The translations under genes were made by a program, and so were the position numbers. Shown one piece after another: positions 1 to 5,833 of a stretch of DNA of 17,009 nucleotides. The stretch comes from Methylococcaceae bacterium NSP1-2. GTDB taxonomy: Bacteria; Pseudomonadota; Gammaproteobacteria; Methylococcales; Methylomonadaceae. The notes beneath the pieces were generated by a model. It worked only from the letters and a program-made list of their open reading frames with translations, ran no database searches and was not told the DNA's origin. Position 1 is the first letter of the stretch, and every line of letters begins with the position of its first letter. The stretch is from assembly GCA_002256685.1 (NCBI GenBank), contig NQJH01000044.1:1-17009 (forward strand), written 5' to 3'.

Positions 1-250
1 TAGTAATCCAAACACGATGGATTTGCTTATGCGCCTGCAAATTCGCCACACCCACCGCAATCGAGGTAAAAACCAGCGGCACTAACACCATTTTCAGTAA
101 ATCAATGAATAAGGTTCCCAGCAAATTAGCGACATATAAACTGGATTGCGTAATGGGTGCTGTTTTGCCAAGCGCGAGCAAACCTAAACCGATAACAATA
201 CCAAAGAATGCCCCCAGTAAAATTTGCGTATTGAGTGTAGGTAGTTTCAT
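1..250 (-). CDS. Dicarboxylate/amino acid:cation symporter (DAACS family), N-terminal part only
   Basis: The minus-strand reading frame starts with ATG at 250-248 and runs off the left edge of the window, giving 83 residues with no stop. The start MKLPTLNTQILLGAFFGIVIGL looks like the first membrane helix. It is followed by LLKMVLVPLVFTSIAVGVANL, which matches the second-helix region (LxKMxxxPLVFxSI) of the GltP/DctA/SstT family of Na+ or H+ coupled dicarboxylate and amino acid symporters in the inner membrane. The ATG overlaps the stop of an LRR-gene remnant (ATGA), so it may once have been translated with that gene. Substrate cannot be told from this fragment. A decayed second copy of the same region lies at 3185-3430. 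Whether this copy is whole depends on sequence beyond the window. Confidence 0.85.
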   Translation of the reverse strand, partial: MKLPTLNTQILLGAFFGIVIGLGLLALGKTAPITQSSLYVANLLGTLFIDLLKMVLVPLVFTSIAVGVANLQAHKQIHRVWIT

Positions 251-320
251 TTTTGTTTTAATTCATCAATGTGTTCAGGCAACGAGCAGGGGTTATGGCG
301 CATCCAACTGTTAATAAATA
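247..320 (-). pseudogene. Remnant of the 3' end of an LRR gene
   Basis: Read on the minus strand, this stretch encodes RHNPCSLPEHIDELKQK and then a stop that overlaps the symporter ATG. It matches RQNPCPLPEHIGELKK near the C-terminus of the intact LRR protein at 3488-4189, and the DNA is also clearly alike. Further upstream the match fades, apparently with small deletions (TTATTAAC is shared), and no LRR repeats remain. I read it as the surviving tail of a second LRR gene copy. Its position directly before the symporter head repeats the gene order seen at 3185-4189. Confidence 0.75.
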
Positions 321-375
321 ATTGTTGCCCCGTTTTTTGTCATTTTTATTGCTATCAGTTAATTGCATTATCGTA

Positions 376-397
376 GTACAAAAACATGCTTTTGTAC
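376..397. repeat. Hairpin with 8-bp stem, GTACAAAA/TTTTGTAC
   Basis: GTACAAAA and TTTTGTAC form a perfect 8-bp stem around the 6-base loop ACATGC. Its outer sequence (GTACAAA...TTTGTA) is shared with the palindrome at 559-576. It may be an operator, an element end or a terminator stem; the sequence does not decide. Confidence 0.6.
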
Positions 398-558
398 GTC
401 TGAAAGGAGAACTATTACATCGCGTATCAATAGCATTCCTGTACCAATCAAACATGAGTAAATAGAAAGCTGAGGTCTGTGTGATTTAAGTAGCGTGCCC
501 CTGTCTGTAGTGTGACTGGACAATGTGCAGGGTAATTTTTGTGCAGATAGCAAAGGCG

Positions 559-576
559 TACAAACCTAGGTTTGTA
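559..576. repeat. Perfect 18-bp palindrome TACAAACCTAGGTTTGTA
   Basis: The 18 bases are identical to their own reverse complement and are followed on the plus strand by TTTT. With no central spacer it suits a dimeric regulator's operator or a cruciform better than a classic terminator, though it lies downstream of the minus-strand GTPase gene. Confidence 0.65.
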
Positions 577-595
577 TTTTAGACATCACATCATT

Positions 596-609
596 CACGC
601 TTTAGCGTG
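596..609. repeat. Small REP-like palindrome CACGCTTTAGCGTG
   Basis: CACGC and GCGTG pair across the loop TTTA, and GGAACG follows. This recalls the short extragenic palindromes of the form CACGC...GCGTGGGAACG found scattered in many proteobacterial genomes. The 11 bases CACGCTTTAGC also occur, inverted, inside the inverted-repeat element at 4203-4298 (GCTAAAGCGTG), which suggests one local repeat family. Confidence 0.45.
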
Positions 610-653
610 GGAACGTTGAAAAACAGTCCGTAGGATGATAGGGCACTGACTGG

Positions 654-1193
654 CTAGCTATATTCTAAGATAGCTAATAGGGTATGCAATAACAAAACCA
701 CATCTTCGGGTTTACGCGCATCGGACTGAATAACGGGCCAAAAATCACCGTGTTCTTTTAAAACATTGTAATAATCATCAACCGTTGGCTGTGAGATTTC
801 ATCATAATGAGTAATACCAATAACCGCAGGGTTTACTGTGAGAAATTCGGCATTGAGATTTAAGTAATAATCGAGTTCTTCTAAAGGCGTTTTATGACTG
901 TTATCAATCAGGATTACCAATCCTAAGGCACCTTTCATTAAGACGTGGCTCATGAAATCAAAACGGCGTTGCCCAGGTGTGCCGTAAAGATAAAGCTTAG
1001 TCTCTGCATCCAGCGTTAGTTCACCATAGTCCATAGCAACCGTTGTGGAACTTTTACGCTCCAATACGCTGGACTCTGTGGACTTAACGTCTGTGCTAAT
1101 GGGATCTATCTCGCTGATTGCATCAATCGCGGTCGTTTTTCCTGCACCGACACACCCTGTAAAAACAATTTTAAGTCGTTGACCTTTCATCAT
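654..1193 (-). CDS. Atypical small Ras-like GTPase (COG2229 type, MglA-related)
   Basis: A 179-residue cytoplasmic GTP-binding protein. The P-loop is GCVGAGKT (residues 13-20), Thr residues near 50 could serve as the switch I threonine, the G3 region is YGTPGQRRF (about 70-78) in place of DTAGQ, and the G4 position is THYD (128-131) rather than NKxD. These features fit the bacterial COG2229 GTPases, which resemble MglA. No lipid anchor or membrane segment is visible. Its ATG overlaps the stop of the upstream gene by four bases (ATGA), so the two are very likely one operon with coupled translation. ATG ATG at the start leaves a one-codon choice. A paralog with the same YGTPGQRRFDFM block lies at 10355-10933. 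The target of the switch is unknown. Confidence 0.85.
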   Translation of the reverse strand: MMKGQRLKIVFTGCVGAGKTTAIDAISEIDPISTDVKSTESSVLERKSSTTVAMDYGELTLDAETKLYLYGTPGQRRFDFMSHVLMKGALGLVILIDNSHKTPLEELDYYLNLNAEFLTVNPAVIGITHYDEISQPTVDDYYNVLKEHGDFWPVIQSDARKPEDVVLLLHTLLAILEYS

Positions 1194-2239
1194 TCAGCAG
1201 CCTCTTTGTGATTATTAATTTCTTTTAAACGGTTAGTGATTTTTTCTAGCAGCTGTTGTTTGTCTTCATCAAGAACTTTTGCATACAACTCTGATTTGCC
1301 AGCCTTTTCAACAATACCAATTAAATAGCAGGCATTATAAAAACTATAGACAGCAGGTAACGGGACATTAGTTTTACTAGCCGTTACCGTTAAGTTAGTC
1401 ACATTATTACGCATAAATGCAGCGAGTTTGATATATTTACCACAACCCTCTACACCTAAATCTGGCCAACGTGTTAGATAGACATTATCTTGATCCGAGT
1501 GTCCGTACAATAATCGTCCATTAGACAATTCAAAAGCAACATACCAAATTAGATTAGCCAATGGTTGTGATCTGGGTAAAGTGGCTTGTTCTACAGCATC
1601 ATGCCATTCTATTTCTGAAACAGAATCTATAATAATGGCATTTTTGATAAAAAAATAAGACTTAAGGTCTTTTAAACTGGTTTCGCAATAGTAAATTTTT
1701 TTCACGAAATCAACATAAAGCTTGATGCTACCCGCAGGTGAAGTAAAACGATATATCAGAAAATCTGTTGTATTTTCTAGTAGAGTTTTTAAAAAACTCC
1801 GATCTGGATCAAAAAAGTCATCATCATTCAAAACAACTATGGTATGCCGATCCATAATCGGCGTAATCGATAAATTATCAGCGGGGGCTTGTTCAGAACA
1901 ATTTATATTGGTCGCTTGGTAATTTAACACTTTAACCAAAGAACTTAATTGAGGTAAGCCCCCTGTAGAAATAAACAATACGTTATTCTCATAATCACGT
2001 TCGGGGCGATGTTGGTGTGTACAAAAAATACAACGTTCATGCGGCAAATTTTTTGCGCTAATGATGAATTCAGATTCAAATTTTTCAGTTGATAAAACAA
2101 AAAAATCAGCCTCATCTCTCTCAACAATACGCCAAGAATGCTTTAAAGTTCTTTCAGCCAAGGATAAAATAGCCGAAAAAGTCATGGTTTGACTCTCACT
2201 AAATCCTATGAGACTGAGAAATTTATTTGTTTTTTTCAT
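1190..2239 (-). CDS. Unrecognised two-part protein coupled to the GTPase (receiver-like N-terminus, winged-helix-like C-terminus)
   Basis: A 349-residue protein without signal peptide or membrane segments. I do not recognise a named family. The N-terminal ~110 residues have an alternating strand/helix look, with FLSLIGF at the start and ADFFVLS and NNVLFISTGG later, which could be a degenerate receiver-like fold. The C-terminal part from about residue 260 (YLTRWPDL, then a helix, then VPLPAVYSFYNACYLIGIVEKAG) reads like a small winged-helix domain. As I recall, such tails occur in proteins beside COG2229 GTPases in other proteobacteria; this is memory, not a search. The 4-base overlap with the GTPase gene argues that the two proteins act together, for instance as effector or regulator of the GTPase. 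The start at 2239 has no clear ribosome binding site. Confidence 0.7.
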   Translation of the reverse strand: MKKTNKFLSLIGFSESQTMTFSAILSLAERTLKHSWRIVERDEADFFVLSTEKFESEFIISAKNLPHERCIFCTHQHRPERDYENNVLFISTGGLPQLSSLVKVLNYQATNINCSEQAPADNLSITPIMDRHTIVVLNDDDFFDPDRSFLKTLLENTTDFLIYRFTSPAGSIKLYVDFVKKIYYCETSLKDLKSYFFIKNAIIIDSVSEIEWHDAVEQATLPRSQPLANLIWYVAFELSNGRLLYGHSDQDNVYLTRWPDLGVEGCGKYIKLAAFMRNNVTNLTVTASKTNVPLPAVYSFYNACYLIGIVEKAGKSELYAKVLDEDKQQLLEKITNRLKEINNHKEAAE

Positions 2240-2281
2240 CGTATTGCCGTGTTTTGAATTAAAAAAGTGTAATTTGGATTG

Positions 2282-2307
2282 CGGCTTTTTGGTAACCCAA
2301 GAAAAGC
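2282..2307 (-). repeat. Imperfect hairpin, possible right end of the tnpB element or a terminator
   Basis: GGCTTTT and AAAAGCC form a 7-bp stem, with an inner TGG/CCA pairing. On the minus strand it follows the last recognisable tnpB codons and is itself followed, after a short gap, by a run of T. It could be the right-end structure of an IS200/IS605-type element, or a terminator insulating the 1190-2239 gene. Confidence 0.45.
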
Positions 2308-2339
2308 CACATCAGGACTTTGTAGTTTATTAAACCGAT

Positions 2340-3155
2340 TTTTGTTAACTATCATGTTAAAAATGTGGGATGTATTTACCAAGGCGCGTAAAAGAATATT
2401 ACACGCACTGACTATCTCTTTATTGACCCAATCACCAGAGATTAATCGTATTCTTTTTGTGCCACCGTGTGCTTTGTTTTACCCGTTTCTGGATGAGTTT
2501 TGCTGGTCGCTTCAACAAACATCAACAACAGTCTTGCCCTGCTCAAACGCGTTGTTTTTTTAGAAACTGCTTAAAGCGATAAGGGACAAAGGTCAGCCTA
2601 TTACGGATCATTTTACCAACCATTTGAGAGGTCTCAAAGGTGGCTAGCAAAATTTAATCAACGTTTTTTACTAGGAACAGCGCGGCTTTATGGTGCAATT
2701 CATCAATAAGGTTTTGCACGGCTTGACGCATTCTTAAACCCACTAACCGCCTTCTTTTTTGCTTTTGTTTTCCCGCTTTTGAAGTGCGTGAAATTAAAGT
2801 GTGCCATTTTTTAAATGCACGAAAAGTCGCCGTTACCAATAAATCGACAGGAATCAACTGAATAGAAAGCGGCAAAGAGGTTCTTACACTTGGGTTAATC
2901 GCTACAACAACGAGGGCTTGGTTCTCGCCACACGCGGGGACGGCTAAGTAAAACTTGCCAGCTTTCCAAACAAGACTCGGGTAAAGGTTCGGCATACGCC
3001 AAGCCTTTACCAGATGCTTGCGGGGGGGGGCTAATAAAAGATTTTGGGGATAAAGCAGGATTGTACAGGTTTTTTTCTGCTACGAAACCTAAAAGTAGTG
3101 AGTTTGCCACTGCCTTTATTGGCTTTGCAAGTCTTTCAGAAAGCGTTAGGTGCAT
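2340..3155 (-). pseudogene. tnpB: Decayed tnpB (IS200/IS605 or IS607-type OrfB) relic
   Basis: Reading down the minus strand, pieces of a TnpB protein appear in order but in different frames. Piece 1 is PNLYPSLVWKAGKFYL with VVAINPSVRTS (the RuvC-I region). Piece 2 is LISRTSKAGKQKQKRRR and NLIDELHHKAALFLVKNVD, then a stop at 2654-2656. Piece 3 is ILLATFETSQMV and PYRFKQFL, then another stop. Piece 4 is EATSKTHPETGK, and piece 5 is GGTKRIRLISGDWV with IVSACNILLRALV. At least three frameshifts and two internal stops separate them. The RuvC-I Asp (usually IDPG) is Asn here, and the final DRD motif is NKE, so both catalytic acids are lost. The N-terminal ~130 residues usual for TnpB are not seen. 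A run of nine G at 3022-3030 sits at one frame break. No tnpA is visible. Confidence 0.85.
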
Positions 3156-3156
3156 C

Positions 3157-3178
3157 TTTGATGGCGATTGCCATCAAA
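3157..3178. repeat. Perfect 9-bp hairpin at the tnpB/symporter-relic border
   Basis: TTTGATGGC and GCCATCAAA pair perfectly around the loop GATT. On the minus strand the order is symporter relic, GTTAC, TTTAGGA, hairpin, tnpB relic. IS200/IS605 elements carry subterminal hairpins and insert next to short targets such as TTAC, so this is a plausible left end. The target reading is inference. Confidence 0.6.
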
Positions 3179-3184
3179 TCCTAA

Positions 3185-3430
3185 AGTAACTGATCCAAAC
3201 ACGATGGATTTTCTGATGGGTGCAAATTTGCCACACCCACCACAATTGAGGTAAAAACCAGCGGCACTAACACCATTTTCAGTAAATTAATGAACAATGT
3301 TCCCAGCAAGTTAGCGACCTATAAACTGAATTGCGTGATGGCTGCTGTTTTGCCAATCGCAAGCAAATCTAAACCGATAGCAATACCAAACAATGCCCCC
3401 AGTAAAATTTGCGTATTGAGTTCATTTTTG
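3185..3430 (-). pseudogene. Decayed second copy of the symporter N-terminal region
   Basis: The DNA closely matches 1-250 along nearly its whole length. Translated, it gives NTQILLGALFGIAIGL and LLKMVLVPLVFTSIVVGVANL, so it derives from the same DAACS symporter gene. It is broken in three ways: about 11 bases around the start codon are missing, an in-frame TAG replaces the Tyr codon after FSL, and a 2-base deletion after GVANL shifts the frame. The homology stops at about 3185, where the tnpB element relic begins. It lies downstream of the intact LRR gene. Confidence 0.85.
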
Positions 3431-3453
3431 TTCTGATTCCAGTTCGATGATAT

Positions 3454-3479
3454 AAAAAAGTAGGCTATTAAATAGCCTA
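3454..3479 (-). terminator. Rho-independent terminator of the LRR gene
   Basis: TAGGCTATT and AATAGCCTA (3461-3479) form a strong stem directly after the LRR stop codon, and the minus strand then reads CTTTTTT. This is a standard intrinsic terminator. It also cuts the LRR gene off from the downstream symporter relic. Confidence 0.75.
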
Positions 3480-3487
3480 AAATCATA

Positions 3488-4189
3488 TCACCAGCCCGTT
3501 AAATAACGGTCAATCATGCCACTCGATTCATTGAGCATTTCATCGGGTAGGTAACAGTCTTGCGGAATATAAACCCCCGCGCCTTGTTTTTTTAATTCGC
3601 CAATATGTTCAGGTAACGGACAGGGGTTTTGGCGTAAATCTAATACCCGTAAATCGGTTAATAACGCCAGTTCTGGGGCTACACAGCTGAGGTGATTGTG
3701 ACTGACATCCAGCACGGCTAAATTTAACTGCCCAAGTTCAGGCGGTAAGCTGTGTAACTGGGTGTTATCCAGATAAAGCTCTCGTAAATTGCAAAGTTGC
3801 CCGATTTCAGGCGGTAGGCGGGTGAGTGGGTTGTTGGATAAGCCTAGAGCATATAACGCACTCAGTTGTGCGATTGCAGGCGGAAAGCGACTGAGTTGAT
3901 TATCAGGCGCGTACAGTCCGCGTAATACAGCGAGTTCGGCAATTTCAGACGGTAGCCAGCGCAGTTTGTTATTGCCGATAACCAGTTCTTGTAAGGCTTT
4001 GAGTTGCCCAATTTCAGGCGGTAAGTAGCGCAATTGATTATTGTATAAGTACAGGGTGCGCAAGGTATCGAGTTGCCCTAGTTCGGGGGGTAATTTGGTT
4101 AATGCTTGCTGTGATAAATCCAGTTCTTGCCAGTGTTGTTGTTTGGCTAGCTGAATTTTGGCTAATAGCTGTGGTTTATTCATGTTCAT
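3488..4189 (-). CDS. Leucine-rich repeat protein
   Basis: A 233-residue protein made almost wholly of about eight leucine-rich repeats of 22-23 residues, with the consensus LxxLxLxNNxLxxLPPEIGQL (about residues 23-200). After them come a short cap (NPCPLPEHIGELKKQ) and a unique tail ending in DRYLTGW. No signal peptide, membrane helix, kinase or GTPase domain is present, so it is probably a cytoplasmic protein-binding scaffold; the partner is unknown. ATG at 4189 or ATG two codons later could be the start, and neither has a clear ribosome binding site. A remnant of another copy's C-terminus lies at 247-320. The gene is followed by a terminator, so it appears monocistronic today. Confidence 0.85.
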   Translation of the reverse strand: MNMNKPQLLAKIQLAKQQHWQELDLSQQALTKLPPELGQLDTLRTLYLYNNQLRYLPPEIGQLKALQELVIGNNKLRWLPSEIAELAVLRGLYAPDNQLSRFPPAIAQLSALYALGLSNNPLTRLPPEIGQLCNLRELYLDNTQLHSLPPELGQLNLAVLDVSHNHLSCVAPELALLTDLRVLDLRQNPCPLPEHIGELKKQGAGVYIPQDCYLPDEMLNESSGMIDRYLTGW

Positions 4190-4202
4190 ACAGTAGGGTC
4201 AA

Positions 4203-4298
4203 TGCCATTAAGTTAAGCAACAACAGGAGTTCAATAGCTTTAGCTATTGCCGTGAAAAGAGCTAAAGCGTGTTACTTTTTATCTTTAATTTAATGGCA
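4203..4298. repeat. Inverted-repeat element, possible small MITE
   Basis: TGCCATTAAGTTAA (4203-4216) and TTAATTTAATGGCA (4285-4298) are inverted copies with one mismatch. Nested inside are GCTTTAGCT (4237-4245) and AGCTAAAGC (4260-4268), a perfect 9-base inverted pair, and CAATAGC/GCTATTG (4232-4249). The whole 96 bases could fold as one cruciform, in the gap between the divergent LRR and M16 genes. No coding content. Confidence 0.55.
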
Positions 4299-4352
4299 AT
4301 GTATCCGCTCTACGAGAACAAGCGGTATCCCTTTTTATAACAGGATTGCCAT

Positions 4353-4383
4353 TTGCAACTTTGTCGTTTAAGAATGCTATGAT
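4353..4383 (+). promoter_or_regulatory. Candidate promoter of the M16–rsmD operon
   Basis: TATGAT (4378-4383) with TG one base upstream makes an extended -10 (TGCTATGAT). TTGCAA (4353-4358) is a possible -35 with a long 19-base spacer. It would place transcription start near 4390, which rules out the ATG at 4346 and supports the start at 4427. Confidence 0.45.
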
Positions 4384-4426
4384 AAACAGTATGCTAAACC
4401 TTCAAGCTTTATTTTCAAAGGATACT

Positions 4427-5833
4427 ATGAACAAACGATTATTATGCGCCGTATTGCTGTGTTTGCCTGTGGCAAGTCAGGCGACAAGCAAGGTGTCTGA
4501 ACACATTTTAAAAAATGGCTTAAAAGTGTTGGTGAAAGAAGATCATCGTTCGCCTGTGGTGGTGTCGCAAGTGTGGTACAAAGTGGGTTCGAGTTATGAA
4601 CCTAACGGTATTACAGGGATTTCGTACATGCTGGAACACATGATGTTTAAAGGCACAGATAAGCATCCCGCCGGTGATTTTTCTAAAATCATTGCTGAAA
4701 ATGGCGGTGATGAAAATGCTTTTACTGGTCAGGACTATACGGCTTATTTTCAAACGATGGCGGCGGATAAGTTGGCAGTGAGTTTTGAACTGGAAGCCGA
4801 TAGAATGCGACATCTGCATTTGTTACCCGAAGAGTTAAAAAAAGAACTGGAAGTGGTGACGGAAGAACGCCGTATGCGGACGGATGATAATCCACAAGCT
4901 AAATTAGGCGAGTATTTTATGGCGACCGCTTATACCAGTAGCCCTTATAAACACCCTGTGATTGGTTGGCCATCGGATATTGCTAATTATCAGGTGGAAG
5001 ATTTGCAAGCGTGGTATTCGCGTTGGTATGCACCAAATAATGCGACGTTGGTGGTGGTCGGTGATGTGCAAACTCAAGCGGTGTTTGATTTAGCCGAAAA
5101 ACAGTTTGCCGATCTTAAAACCAGCGATATTAAGCCCTTAAAACCGCAATCTGAAATTGAACAATTAGGTGTTCGCCGACTCATTGTTAAAGCCCCTGCT
5201 AAATTGCCGGTGATGGTGATGGGTTATAAAGTGCCTTCTCTGAAAACGTCGGCGCAAGAAAGTGAGGCTTATGCACTGGAAGTATTAGCGGGTGTATTAG
5301 ATGGCGGTAACAGTGCACGATTACCGACTAATTTGGTACGCGGTAAACAATTAGCGGTGTCTGCGGGGGCGAGTTACGATTTAACATCGAGATTGGACAG
5401 TTTATTTGAGTTGGAAGCCACGCCGGTAGAAGGCAAATCGGTTACTGATTTAGAAACCGCTTTAAAAGCGGAAGTGACTAAGTTACAACAAACTTTAATC
5501 AGCACTGACGAATTACAACGCATTAAAGCACAAGTATTAGCCAGCGACGTGTACGAGAAAGATTCCAATTTTTACCAAGCCATGCAGTTAGGTACCTTAG
5601 AAACGGTGGGCTTACCGTGGCAAAAAGCCGATGAATATGTCGCTAATATTAATAAAGTCACCGCTGAACAAGTGCGTGATGTAGCAAAAAAATATCTGAT
5701 TGAAGACCATTTAACGGTGGGTTATCTTGATCCGCAAGCGATTAAAGGAAGAACTGGTACACCTGAGTACACCAGAATAGTGAGTAAACACGCACCTGTA
5801 CCTGCAACCACCACCCCTAAAGGAGCAAAATAA
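4427..5833 (+). CDS. Exported M16-family peptidase with altered zinc motif (YxxEH)
   Basis: A 468-residue periplasmic protein. I chose the ATG at 4427 because AAAGGA (4417-4422) precedes it and the protein then opens with a signal peptide (MNKRLLCAVLLCLPVASQA). The rest is a typical two-lobed M16 peptidase: GLKVLVKEDHRSPVV, then LEHMMFKGT, NAFTGQDYTAYF and VVTEERR, holding the catalytic Glu70, second zinc His71 and the downstream Glu146/147. The first His of HxxEH is Tyr67 (codon TAC at 4625-4627), one base from His. Normally this gene of the pair is the active subunit, so the change is notable: the enzyme may be inactive or bind zinc differently, or the base may be a sequencing error. It overlaps the next gene by one base. 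Natural substrate unknown. Confidence 0.9.
   Translation: MNKRLLCAVLLCLPVASQATSKVSEHILKNGLKVLVKEDHRSPVVVSQVWYKVGSSYEPNGITGISYMLEHMMFKGTDKHPAGDFSKIIAENGGDENAFTGQDYTAYFQTMAADKLAVSFELEADRMRHLHLLPEELKKELEVVTEERRMRTDDNPQAKLGEYFMATAYTSSPYKHPVIGWPSDIANYQVEDLQAWYSRWYAPNNATLVVVGDVQTQAVFDLAEKQFADLKTSDIKPLKPQSEIEQLGVRRLIVKAPAKLPVMVMGYKVPSLKTSAQESEAYALEVLAGVLDGGNSARLPTNLVRGKQLAVSAGASYDLTSRLDSLFELEATPVEGKSVTDLETALKAEVTKLQQTLISTDELQRIKAQVLASDVYEKDSNFYQAMQLGTLETVGLPWQKADEYVANINKVTAEQVRDVAKKYLIEDHLTVGYLDPQAIKGRTGTPEYTRIVSKHAPVPATTTPKGAK

Larger units (their letters stand above)
321..653. other. Non-coding stretch with several palindromes
   Basis: About 330 bases lie between the LRR remnant and the end of the GTPase gene. 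I see no convincing gene: the short open frames here have no recognisable protein features. The stretch holds three palindromes, listed separately at 376-397, 559-576 and 596-609. It could contain the terminator of the GTPase operon, since all three palindromes lie downstream of that operon. Confidence 0.5.

Noticed and set aside
258..553. Short minus-strand frames of 61-65 codons
   Set aside because: The true LRR-derived reading is in another frame, and the rest covers palindromic non-coding DNA.
2279..2563. Plus-strand open frame of 94 codons
   Set aside because: It is antisense to recognisable tnpB pieces and has no protein features of its own.
2654..3155. Two overlapping minus-strand frames as separate real genes
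   Set aside because: Together with the sequence beyond the stop at 2654 they read as consecutive parts of one broken TnpB.
4346..4426. Upstream ATG giving a longer first M16 protein
   Set aside because: It would hide the signal peptide, has no ribosome binding site and lies upstream of the candidate -10 at 4378-4383.
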